A stretch of DNA of 6,655 bases from Gammaproteobacteria bacterium. GTDB lineage: Bacteria > Pseudomonadota > Gammaproteobacteria > Pseudomonadales > UBA3067. Of this stretch, positions 1 to 5,939 are shown piece by piece (within the stretch, counting starts at the first letter, position 1; every line of letters starts with the position of its first letter). The notes beneath the pieces are model-generated. The model saw only the letters and a list, made by a program, of their open reading frames with translations. It did not search any database and was not told the DNA's origin. A program made the position numbers and the translations under genes. The stretch spans positions 58,956 through 65,610 of the forward strand of contig NVVB01000014.1 in NCBI GenBank assembly GCA_002402085.1, given 5' to 3'.

Positions 1-512
1 CCGTTGACCAGGCCTCAGTCGTTCAATTTCAAAGTAATGTGTTATACGACACCTATTTCGAATCCTTACTCAGTAGCGCCCCGCAGCTCAACAATTCTAA
101 GCCCCTATTGAAATACAAGCTGCTCGAGTTATTAAACCTCATCGACCTACATGATAATCATGGGCAACTAAGGAACAATTTACTACTCGAACAAAAAGCC
201 TCTCCGAAAAGAAATATCATCCGCCTTATGACCCAATACGCCCACAGCGACCTAAGCGTCTCCGACCTCGCCACACTATCAGGGCGAAGCATTGCGACAT
301 TTAACCGCGACTTTAAAAAGCACTACCAGACCACGCCTAAGCAATGGCTAACCCAAAAGCGTCTCGCCTTTGCCCATCAATTATTAAGCGATACTGATCA
401 ATCCGTGACCGAAATAGCCCTCCAGCTAGGTTACGACAATTTATCCCACTTCAGTAAGGCCTTCAAAAACCGATACCAACACACCCCGAACGAAATTAAA
501 AACTACAATTGA
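1..512 (+). CDS. AraC-family transcriptional regulator, C-terminal part (5' end outside window)
   Basis: The reading frame is open from base 3 to the stop at 510-512, so the gene starts upstream of the window; the GTG at 39 is internal. What is visible is about 169 residues. The last ~100 (counted from the GTG codon as residue 1, about 57-157) are the AraC/XylS DNA-binding domain. A first helix-turn-helix lies near residues 72-95 (LSVSDLATLSGRSIATFNRD). A second near 122-150 contains the family signature GYDNLSHFSKAFKNRYQHTP. The preceding segment (YDTYFESLL, then LLKYKLLELLNLI) resembles the linker between the effector/cupin-like N-terminal domain and the DNA-binding domain in AraC regulators. 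Complete members are usually about 250-300 residues, so roughly 100 are missing. Such proteins are cytoplasmic and bind DNA near target promoters. The ligand cannot be told. The ABM-fold gene 86 bases downstream on the same strand is a candidate target or operon partner (inference). Confidence 0.93.
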   Translation, partial: VDQASVVQFQSNVLYDTYFESLLSSAPQLNNSKPLLKYKLLELLNLIDLHDNHGQLRNNLLLEQKASPKRNIIRLMTQYAHSDLSVSDLATLSGRSIATFNRDFKKHYQTTPKQWLTQKRLAFAHQLLSDTDQSVTEIALQLGYDNLSHFSKAFKNRYQHTPNEIKNYN

Positions 513-555
513 TCGAAAAACGGCAGTCTTGATTCCTTCTGAACAACCGCCCCAC

Positions 556-572
556 AAACCAACTGGTTTAAT
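556..572 (+). promoter_or_regulatory. Palindrome overlapping a possible extended -10 promoter upstream of the ABM gene
   Basis: Arms AAACCA (556-561) and TGGTTT (564-569) form a perfect 6-base inverted repeat with a 2-base spacer. The right arm overlaps TGG-TTTAAT (564-572), which reads as an extended -10 element (5 of 6 matches to TATAAT, preceded by TG). No good -35 is seen, as is common for extended -10 promoters. Transcription would start near 579, leaving about 20 bases before the ATG at 599, with AGGAGA at 588-593. A repressor or activator bound at the palindrome would cover the -10. The assignment is from sequence inspection only. Confidence 0.35.
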
Positions 573-598
573 AAGCACTCATTCAACAGGAGATTATT

Positions 599-889
599 AT
601 GGCAGTTCACGTACTATTAGAATCAAAAATTAAATCGGGCCAGGCCGACCAAGCCATCGCCTTCATTCAACAAAACCTAGACAACGTGCGGTCCTTTGAC
701 GGCTGCAGCCAGGTCAAGGTGCTGTTTGATGAACCCAAGCAAACCATGCTTTTTGACGAGATATGGAATAGCCCAGACCATCATCAGCGTTATATCGAAA
801 GCATTTCAAAATCAGGGGTAATGGCAACACTGGTGGGGTTTCTTGAGGCGCCGCCTACGGTGAGTTACCTCTATCCTTCGGCGCTTTAG
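599..889 (+). CDS. Putative quinol monooxygenase / antibiotic biosynthesis monooxygenase (ABM) domain protein
   Basis: This is a 96-residue protein and the whole length fits one ABM (dimeric alpha/beta barrel, ferredoxin-like) domain. A first strand (AVHVLLESKIKSG) is followed by a helix (QADQAIAFIQQNLDNVRSF), the strand SQVKVLFDEPKQTMLFDEIW, a DHHQRYIES helix and a C-terminal strand. The phrase pattern 'strand - pG..e - helix - pGc..v.v..d...p..~f.e.W.s...h..H...' is typical of YgiN-like and related small monooxygenases, which act as dimers without a cofactor on quinol or polyketide-like substrates. Some members are stress proteins with no proven reaction, and the substrate here is unknown. 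The start is well set by AGGAGA five bases before the ATG. It lies on the same strand as the AraC regulator and may be controlled by it (inference). There is no signal peptide, so it is expected in the cytoplasm. Confidence 0.8.
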   Translation: MAVHVLLESKIKSGQADQAIAFIQQNLDNVRSFDGCSQVKVLFDEPKQTMLFDEIWNSPDHHQRYIESISKSGVMATLVGFLEAPPTVSYLYPSAL

Positions 890-895
890 AGTACG

Positions 896-932
896 CTCAT
901 AGGTAAGCGGTTTAAGAGTGAGTTTGTTTTTT
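896..932 (+). terminator. Weak intrinsic terminator candidate after the ABM gene
   Basis: Seven bases after the ABM stop, CTCAT (896-900) can pair with GTGAG (918-922), including one T-G wobble. The second arm is followed directly by TTTGTTTTTT (923-932). The T-tract is good, but the stem is short and the 17-base loop is long, so termination may be inefficient. Confidence 0.35.
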
Positions 933-967
933 AGGTGTTTTTATTATTGGACTAGGGAAATTAAAAC

Positions 968-1012
968 TAATCTACATCGCACTACGCCAAATAGGCACAG
1001 CGATGTAGGTTA
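968..1012 (-). terminator. Long dyad between convergent genes, possible terminator of the protease gene
   Basis: CTACATCGC (972-980) and GCGATGTAG (1000-1008) are perfect inverted copies. The stem extends outward by one wobble and TAA/TTA pairs to 13 pairs (968-980 with 1000-1012). The 19-base loop contains a small inner GCC/GGC stem (986-988 with 994-996). Read on the minus strand, the hairpin is followed by GTTTTAATTT, a modest T-rich tail, and lies about 40 bases past the protease stop, so it could end that transcript. On the plus strand the stem is followed by A-rich sequence, so it would not be an intrinsic terminator there. It may alternatively be an extragenic palindrome. Confidence 0.45.
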
Positions 1013-1053
1013 AAACCAATTAAAGACAGATTACTTTTGAATCTACGTTACTG

Positions 1054-2007
1054 TTAAGCGGCATCGTTATTTTGTTTTTTAAGCGCATCCACTTCTTCTA
1101 TGTAGCTCGTCCAAACCCATTGCAAGGCCTTACTTTCGCTGTACCCTTTCCGTGTTGCGAGATCTAAAGACTGCTTCCTCAACTTTATTACCAACGATTC
1201 AGCGGTCGCTTGATCCTTTAGCATGTAACTTCCATAGCTTTCTAAGCCTTCAAGTAGGAAATCTAACTTATCTTCCAGGCCCTTAAGCGCCAGGGTTTCA
1301 GACGTACGCTGTTTAATTTTATTAAGATATAAATCGATTCCAATGGTAAACCCGCCCTTCGAACTATCATCGCGGCTTCCTAGCATCAGGCTGTTAATCC
1401 CCACAAGCTGGCCATTTTCAGACAGTAGCGCACTGCCCGAAAGACCCGGTTTGGTTTTTGCTGAGTGGAATATTCCCTTTTCAAAGGAAAAGTTTTTAGG
1501 CAGAAATTTTTTCTGTCCGCCAACGAAATCAGGAAGGTTCAACTGGTTAAACAGCACAGCCCCTTGTATCACTGAATATCGCTGACGACTACTGAGCTTA
1601 CCGAGTACGGTTACTTTATCTGCGATTAACGCTTTTGCAGCAGGTTTAATGAAGTGAAAACTTTTTCGCGCGCTTCTAATTTTAAATATCGCAACATCTG
1701 CGTATGGATCATTAAAAAGAAGATCCAGCTTTACCGTTTTACCATTGTAGAGGGAAGCGCTCAAGGCGCGTACTTTGTCGTTATCAAAACCATGAGACAC
1801 CGAAAACACCACCCCATCAGCGGAAGTGATTACGCCATTAAAGCGATCTTGCTTATACTTGATCGTCACAATGGATTTTTTTGCATTGGCCATCCAATCA
1901 TTTTTCGCCATTGAGTAAGGAGCAATCGATAACGAAAGCATCACTAAGATCAGCTTCATTCCGACCAAACTGACACGTACGGCTTTTGAACCAAGGCGAA
2001 TACTCAC
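1054..2007 (-). CDS. Exported trypsin/HtrA-like serine protease (S1 family), no PDZ domain
   Basis: This is a 317-residue protein. An N-terminal export signal has basic residues R4, K8, R11 and K18, a hydrophobic stretch at about 19-30 and a likely signal-peptidase site after YSMA (34). The mature part has a trypsin-like fold with a full triad: His72 in the SVSHGF motif after ITSADG, Asp104 in NDPYADVAIFKI, and Ser190 in PGLSGSAL. The active-site motif is GLSGS rather than the usual GNSGG, so the last glycine is replaced by Ser192. The closing LVGINSL strand and GFTIGIDL match the HtrA-type ending. The last ~85 residues (about 235-317) are predicted helical and charged, with no recognised domain and no PDZ. 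It probably acts in the periplasm or outside the cell on unfolded or specific substrates (inference). The start is uncertain: GTG at 2007 has AAGGA only two bases away and AGAGAG further up, while the internal ATG at codon 17 (1959) would give a textbook signal peptide but has no ribosome site. Confidence 0.82.
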   Translation of the reverse strand: MSIRLGSKAVRVSLVGMKLILVMLSLSIAPYSMAKNDWMANAKKSIVTIKYKQDRFNGVITSADGVVFSVSHGFDNDKVRALSASLYNGKTVKLDLLFNDPYADVAIFKIRSARKSFHFIKPAAKALIADKVTVLGKLSSRQRYSVIQGAVLFNQLNLPDFVGGQKKFLPKNFSFEKGIFHSAKTKPGLSGSALLSENGQLVGINSLMLGSRDDSSKGGFTIGIDLYLNKIKQRTSETLALKGLEDKLDFLLEGLESYGSYMLKDQATAESLVIKLRKQSLDLATRKGYSESKALQWVWTSYIEEVDALKKQNNDAA

Positions 2008-2300
2008 TGTCCTTATCTCTCTTATGATTGAATAAATTGATAGTCTTACAGCGGGCTACGCTAGAAATATGGGAGCTATATTGCCTGGGCTTTTGAAACG
2101 AAACAAGATTTAGTGAGTATCAAATTGTTTGCTCTAAGTAATAAAAAACCAGATGTTCGCCCTGCAACGTCAGAAGTTTGACAAAGGCATCGGTGGAGGC
2201 TCGAACGTGGATCATGGACCAGTAAGCTAAACGCTTGAAAACAAGCACTTCTTTTATCCCAGCCTTCACCGAACACAATTAAGCACATCGTCTCAACTGC

Positions 2301-2350
2301 GTATACCTCCTTATGCCTACCCCTTTATACCTACCCTTTATACCTGCCCT
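2301..2350. repeat. 13-base tandem repeat array (about 3.8 copies)
   Basis: Two adjacent units, TTATACCTACCCT (2325-2337) and TTATACCTGCCCT (2338-2350), differ at one base. TTATGCCTACCCC (2311-2323) precedes them with one extra T, and GTATACCTCC (2301-2310) is a shorter degenerate copy. A fragment GTCATAC follows at 2351-2357. The array lies about 180 bases upstream of the transporter start. It could be a cluster of protein-binding sites or a slippage product; the sequence does not decide. Confidence 0.7.
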
Positions 2351-2485
2351 GTCATACAAAATATCCCACCAAAATTACGCTACAACAAATATTCGATCTA
2401 ATTTACAATGTGTTGCAGCCTTTATATGCCATAGCAGTTCAATTGCAACCCATAACCCACACAGGAATCATTACAATCCATAATC

Positions 2486-2523
2486 GCGCGCTTTTTTTTG
2501 AATCCATTCCTAAAGGAGCGCGC
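2486..2523 (+). promoter_or_regulatory. Hairpin burying the ribosome-binding site of the EamA transporter gene
   Basis: The strand GCGCGCTTTTTT (2486-2497) can pair with AAAGGAGCGCGC (2512-2523) over 12 pairs, two of them T-G wobbles, with a 14-base loop (2498-2511). The right arm contains AAGGAG (2513-2518), the Shine-Dalgarno sequence for the ATG at 2527 (spacing 8). In RNA, the U run faces the AAAGGA as in fourU-type RNA thermometers, though here the stem is closed by six extra G-C pairs, which would make it much more stable than known thermometers. If translation actually began upstream (GTG at 2410), this would be coding sequence for IPKGARYM and the pairing could be accidental. Confidence 0.45.
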
Positions 2524-2526
2524 TAT

Positions 2527-3360
2527 ATGATCCTAAGCGCGCTCGCTTTTAGCGTTATGTCATTGTTTGTAAAGGCGGTCGGTCAAAAGAACATTCCTGT
2601 ATTGGAGATCGTTGCCGCGCGTTCGGTAGTGTCTTTAATCATTAGTTACATTGCCCTTAAACGGCAAGGCATTGCGCCTCTGGGCCAGCGTAAAATATTA
2701 TTATTCGCCCGAGGCCTAATTGGATTCCTAGCATTAAATTGCGTTTTTTACGCAATTACTCACCTACCTTTGGCGCAAGCCACTGTGCTGCAGTATCTTC
2801 ACCCAATGTTCACCGCCGGGCTAGCGGTATTCTTTCTTAAGGAGCGCCCTTCTAGTGCCACCCTGATTTGCATTGGATTAAGCTTTTTAGGGCTACTAAT
2901 GGTGGTTCAACCCGAGTTTTTATTTTCAAATAGTGCCTCGGCTGACCAGCAATTTGCAATGTCAATTGCCGTAATGGGTGCGTTTGGCAGTGCCTCGGCT
3001 TATGTACTGGTCAGAAAATTAGGCCGAACAGAGCACCCCTTAGTGATAGTCATGTACTTCCCGCTAGTCTCACTACCGATTAGTGTGTTGTTATTGTGGG
3101 AGGATTTTGTGATGCCTGAAGGAATCACCTGGCTCTACCTTCTTGCCATAGGGGTAACCACACAAGTGGGCCAAGTTGCACTCACCAAAGCCATGCAAAC
3201 GGAAACTGCCAGCCGGGCCACTAGTTTCGCTTATTTACAGGTAGTTTTTGCAATGATACTTGGGATTATTTTTTATCAGGAATTTCCAAATCTTGGCACA
3301 TTAATCGGTGCCGGCCTGATCATTGGTGGCGCCTACATTAGCGCCACTAAGCAACGCTAA
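2527..3360 (+). CDS. EamA/DMT-superfamily inner-membrane transporter
   Basis: With the ATG at 2527 the protein has 277 residues and ten hydrophobic segments, roughly at 2-19, 28-45, 57-76, 82-104, 110-128, 144-163, 171-191, 201-221, 231-251 and 255-273. This is the two-times-five-helix layout of EamA proteins. The internal duplication shows in TVLQYLHPMFTAGLAVFFLK-ERP (86-108), matched by ATSFAYLQVVFAMILGIIFY-QEFP (231-254), the characteristic fourth and ninth helices ending in a short acidic loop. Such proteins export or import small metabolites such as amino acids, nucleobases or drugs across the inner membrane; the substrate cannot be read from the sequence. The start was chosen for AAGGAG eight bases upstream. 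However, the in-frame residues before it (IPKGARYM) look like the usual pre-helix segment of this family, so a longer form from GTG 2410 (316 residues) is possible. The gene converges with the kinase gene, 24 bases between stops. Confidence 0.9.
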   Translation: MILSALAFSVMSLFVKAVGQKNIPVLEIVAARSVVSLIISYIALKRQGIAPLGQRKILLFARGLIGFLALNCVFYAITHLPLAQATVLQYLHPMFTAGLAVFFLKERPSSATLICIGLSFLGLLMVVQPEFLFSNSASADQQFAMSIAVMGAFGSASAYVLVRKLGRTEHPLVIVMYFPLVSLPISVLLLWEDFVMPEGITWLYLLAIGVTTQVGQVALTKAMQTETASRATSFAYLQVVFAMILGIIFYQEFPNLGTLIGAGLIIGGAYISATKQR

Positions 3361-3384
3361 CTAAAAGCAGTCATAAAGTGCGCA

Positions 3385-5346
3385 CTAAGTCTTCACCTTA
3401 GCAACGGCCCGCTCAAGTGTTAGCTCTAGCTCTTTGCGAACAATAGGTTTTGTAAGCACATCATTCATGCCCACGTCCAAACACTTGTCTCTATTTTCTG
3501 CCATCGCATGAGCCGTTAAAGCGACTATTTTTATCGGCGTCAGATGTAAATCTTTTTCCTTGCGTCTAATTTCCGAAGTGCATTCAAAGCCATCCATTAC
3601 AGGCATTTCACAATCCATTAAAACCAAATCAAAAGACTCGCTCGCAGCCTCTTGAACACCCTTTTTAGAAGCTGCCACTTGCCTATCGATATAGACTTGC
3701 AATGCCTTAGAGCCATCTTCAGAAATTTCAACAATCGCTCCGTAATGTTCCAGCAAACGTTTAATGACTAGTTGATTGACACTATTGTCTTCAGCAACCA
3801 GTATACGTTTTCCTTTCAAGAACTCGTTCTTATTAACGTGCTCCGTCACATCACTCCTTGCGCGCGCTTTATCTTGGCCGGCAATATAACAAGCACGTTT
3901 AAAAGATCGAACAGAAACAGGCCGCTCCATTACGGTCGCTTTTGAAAACATTCGTTGATCTAGCTTATGCAAACTGACAGGGAAACTCGGCTCTGAAAAA
4001 TAAACCACCGTAACATTGGTAAACTCCGAACAACGATCCACAAGGCATTTAAAGCTGTCAAAAGCAGCACTCGAATCATAAAGGCTATGAATAAAAATGA
4101 AACTTTTCCCCGCACCCTGATCGCCACCATGATCACGCGCCTTAAAATACCCGACCTCTAAATCCGACGCAGAAGAAAAAAACTTTAAGGTGCTACGGGT
4201 TTCACGGACACCCTCCTCTAAAGTCTTTATTAATTGTTTATTATCGCTAAAGAAAAACCCATCGATAGCAAACTCACTTTCATACAAAGAGTCCTCAGAA
4301 AAACAGTCCTCTTTATCAGCAGCAACACTCTCGCTGGACTCCAGCGTCAAAGGCAACGTAAACCAAAAGTTCGATCCCTTACCCATTTCGCTTTGCAGGC
4401 CTACGTTCCCGCCCATCAACTCAACCAGGCGCTTACAGATAGACAAACCGAGTCCGGTTCCACCGTATTTACGAGAAGTAGAATCTTCAGCCTGTTGGTA
4501 AGATTGAAATAGCTTTTTCTGCCCTGCCTCACTAATCCCGATGCCAGTGTCTTTGACTGAAAAATGTAACAAAGTAGCCCCTTCGGGGTGCGCAGCACAA
4601 CTTAAACTTAACAAGATTGACCCGTGAGACGTAAACTTAAACGCATTGCCTAACAAGTTCATCAACACTTGTCGAATACGAGTGGGGTCACCGTATATTT
4701 GATCGGGAATCCCCTCACCGAATTCAGTAACCAGTTCCACCTTGGTTTCCGAGGCCCTAATGGAAAACAAGCTCGTTACATCATCCAACAAACTTTCAAT
4801 AGGCATACCAATTGATTCAATGTCCATCTTGCCGGATTCGATTTTAGAATAATCAAGAATATCATTGAGTATTGCCAACAAGGATGAACCAGAATCAGCG
4901 ATGACTTTGACGTAATGAGACTGCATGGGATCTAGGCCAGTATCCTTGAGCAACTCGGCGATTCCCAGCACACCATTCATAGGCGTACGAATTTCATGAC
5001 TCATATTCGCCAAAAACTGGCTTTTTGCCTGAGCAGCGGCTTCCGCTCGCTCTTTTTCTAGACTAAGCTGAGCGTTTCGCTTTTGCGTGGTAACGTCTTT
5101 AATCACACCATCAATACGGACTGGATTCCCCGACGCATCATAAATCATAGTCACACAATATAATGTATCAATGATGCTACGATCTTTTGTATAAAGTTGT
5201 AATTCGAAATCTACAACGCTGCCTTGGGATTGTATTTGCGCTCTAAGGAGGCGTCTGCGTTCAGAATCAACGTATATTTTATCTGGGTTACCCCCCAAAT
5301 AACTGAGCAGGTCCGCCAAATTATTAAATCCTAACATGGCAAGCAT
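3385..5346 (-). CDS. Hybrid histidine kinase, N-terminally truncated (partial PAS-HisKA-HATPase-pseudoreceiver-REC)
   Basis: The protein has 653 residues from the first ATG. Residues 1-88 are the rear part of a PAS domain with its PAC ending ([15 protein letters not shown]). A short coiled linker follows (92-108), then HisKA with [12 protein letters not shown] and phospho-acceptor His117. The ATPase domain has the N box (LLGNAFKFT, Asn234), G1 DTGIG (266-270) and G2 GGTGLGL (295-301). Residues ~355-490 look like a receiver fold without the phosphorylated Asp (FIFIHSL at that place, ERPV in place of the Lys-Pro). Residues 512-653 form a complete receiver: E519/D520, phospho-Asp578 in LVLMDCEMP, Thr611, Lys633 before Pro. 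The enzyme should autophosphorylate on His117 and pass the phosphate to Asp578. There is no membrane segment or signal-sensing domain. The frame upstream of the ATG continues as NPA (5355-5347), completing the PAS motif [10 protein letters not shown], then loses PAS character. With no ribosome site before the ATG, the 5' end appears lost. It may be a pseudogene or an expressed fragment. Confidence 0.9.
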   Translation of the reverse strand: MLAMLGFNNLADLLSYLGGNPDKIYVDSERRRLLRAQIQSQGSVVDFELQLYTKDRSIIDTLYCVTMIYDASGNPVRIDGVIKDVTTQKRNAQLSLEKERAEAAAQAKSQFLANMSHEIRTPMNGVLGIAELLKDTGLDPMQSHYVKVIADSGSSLLAILNDILDYSKIESGKMDIESIGMPIESLLDDVTSLFSIRASETKVELVTEFGEGIPDQIYGDPTRIRQVLMNLLGNAFKFTSHGSILLSLSCAAHPEGATLLHFSVKDTGIGISEAGQKKLFQSYQQAEDSTSRKYGGTGLGLSICKRLVELMGGNVGLQSEMGKGSNFWFTLPLTLESSESVAADKEDCFSEDSLYESEFAIDGFFFSDNKQLIKTLEEGVRETRSTLKFFSSASDLEVGYFKARDHGGDQGAGKSFIFIHSLYDSSAAFDSFKCLVDRCSEFTNVTVVYFSEPSFPVSLHKLDQRMFSKATVMERPVSVRSFKRACYIAGQDKARARSDVTEHVNKNEFLKGKRILVAEDNSVNQLVIKRLLEHYGAIVEISEDGSKALQVYIDRQVAASKKGVQEAASESFDLVLMDCEMPVMDGFECTSEIRRKEKDLHLTPIKIVALTAHAMAENRDKCLDVGMNDVLTKPIVRKELELTLERAVAKVKT

Positions 5347-5366
5347 TGCCGGATTACAGCCATATG
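5344..5366. other. Head-to-head junction of two N-terminally truncated kinase-type genes
   Basis: Minus-strand PAS coding is recognisable up to 5355 (NPAMLAML). Plus-strand receiver coding is recognisable from about 5364 (MRVLVAEDN) and perhaps from 5349 (PDYSH). The first ATG codons of the two genes are 17 bases apart, and the TTG at 5346 on the plus strand even shares a base with the minus-strand ATG (5346-5344). There is no promoter space and no Shine-Dalgarno sequence for either start. Both reading frames stay open a few codons past the junction (minus frame to 5394, plus frame back to 5328), as expected if coding sequence from both sides was fused. This fits a deletion or inversion endpoint, or an assembly join. 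Confidence 0.6.
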
Positions 5367-5777
5367 CGCGTATTAGTGGCGGAGGATAATAGCGTTAATC
5401 AGTTAGTGATTAGCGGCATGCTAAAAAAATTAAATATCAATGCAGAGTTGGTTGAAGATGGAAAATTGGCATTGGACGCTTACATACGTTCCTATTCGCA
5501 AGCGAATCGAGGTGAAGGTAAAGTCCCAAGGGTAGGCATTGATGTAATTTTTATGGATTGTGAAATGCCTACTATGACCGGCTACGAAGCCTCTGAAGAA
5601 ATTAGAAAATACGAACAACAGAATGGATTGTCAGAGGTAATGATTGTTGCCTTGACTGCTCATGTGCTCCCTGAATATAGAGAACGTTGCATTGCTTGCG
5701 GCATGAATGACTTGATTTCAAAACCCATTGCGATAAAGAAATTAGTCGATGCTATGGGTAAGGTTGATACGAGATAA
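5364..5777 (+). CDS. Orphan response-regulator receiver (REC) domain protein, probably remnant of a hybrid kinase
   Basis: From the ATG at 5364 this is 137 residues and a single receiver domain with no output domain. Key residues (numbered from this Met) are E7/D8 in VAEDNSVNQ, phospho-Asp65 in IFMDCEMP, Thr98 in VALTAH, and Lys120 in ISKPI, so the site can in principle be phosphorylated. It has a ~14-residue insertion between helix 2 and strand 3 (around [11 protein letters not shown]), also present in the C-terminal receiver of the minus-strand kinase. The two share the run [13 protein letters not shown] and DCEMP, so they are paralogous, although codons differ at most shared residues. Receivers beginning in this way ([13 protein letters not shown]) normally sit at the end of hybrid kinases. 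With no ribosome site upstream and the kinase part absent, I read it as the 3' remnant of a second kinase gene. A stand-alone CheY-like phosphate acceptor is the alternative. The frame can be extended to a TTG at 5346. Confidence 0.75.
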   Translation: MRVLVAEDNSVNQLVISGMLKKLNINAELVEDGKLALDAYIRSYSQANRGEGKVPRVGIDVIFMDCEMPTMTGYEASEEIRKYEQQNGLSEVMIVALTAHVLPEYRERCIACGMNDLISKPIAIKKLVDAMGKVDTR

Positions 5778-5939
5778 TAATTATTTAAAAGGCTTAAATA
5801 AACAATAATCTCACTTGCCGGGGTAGGGCGGGCCAGCGCTCTAAATATAAGGTTACGATTGATTTGTGATTGGCCCTTTAAATTACCGCCTTCTTTTTGC
5901 ATACTGCGTATCGTTTATATCAGCGTAAAGGGGCAATTG
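5778..5939. other. Intergenic region with AT-rich inverted repeat, before the aldo/keto reductase gene
   Basis: Directly after the receiver stop lies TTATTTAA (5781-5788), spacer AAGGC, TTAAATAA (5794-5801), a perfect 8-base inverted repeat. It is all A-T and has no T-tract, so it would be a weak terminator at best. The rest is a GC-rich patch (about 5818-5840), then AT-rich sequence that probably holds the promoter of the next gene. TTATAT at 5915-5920 is a poor -10 with no fitting -35, so I make no promoter call. The ribosome site AAAGGGG is at 5927-5933. Confidence 0.4.

Larger units (their letters stand above)
2008..2526. other. Long divergent intergenic region, no convincing gene
   Basis: About 520 bases separate the divergent protease and transporter genes and must carry both promoters, though no -35/-10 pair stands out. 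A 70-codon minus-strand frame at 2076-2288 is open. I do not recognise its product: it is rich in Cys, Ser and Arg, and the nearest ribosome-like AAGGAGGT (2312-2305 on the minus strand) is 16 bases from its ATG, too far to be usual, so I do not call it. Other content: a small hairpin GCTTG-AAAA-CAAGC (2233-2246) followed by CTTCTTTTA; a short GTCA/TGAC hairpin near 2169-2182; 13-base tandem repeats at 2301-2350; and a ribosome-site hairpin at 2486-2523. An upstream extension of the transporter frame to a GTG at 2410 is possible but has no ribosome site. Confidence 0.6.

Noticed and set aside
2150..2210. Integron attC-like site (GTTCG...CGAAC arms)
   Set aside because: The arms do not match the conserved attC core sites, the pairing is short and no integrase or cassette genes are nearby.
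2076..2288. 70-codon minus-strand open frame as a small protein gene
   Set aside because: No recognisable domain, and the nearest Shine-Dalgarno-like AAGGAGGT lies 16 bases from the ATG. Codon content looks random. Kept only as part of the intergenic description.
2305..2313. ACCTCCTTA matching the 3' end of 16S rRNA (anti-Shine-Dalgarno)
   Set aside because: Only nine bases, inside the degenerate tandem repeat area, with no other rRNA sequence around it. Chance match.
3338..3360. TTAGCG/CGCTAA inverted repeat at the end of the transporter gene as a terminator
   Set aside because: Only six pairs with an 11-base loop, overlapping the stop codon, and no T-tract follows on either strand.
4190..4598. 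Three open frames antisense or shifted within the kinase gene
   Set aside because: They overlap the well-supported HATPase and pseudo-receiver coding sequence and show no domain or start signals: shadow frames.
3385..5777. Invertible phase-variation switch driven by the two inverted receiver copies
   Set aside because: The receivers are similar in protein but synonymous codons differ throughout (for example in the [10 protein letters not shown] run), so no long identical inverted repeat exists for homologous inversion, and no recombinase gene is present.
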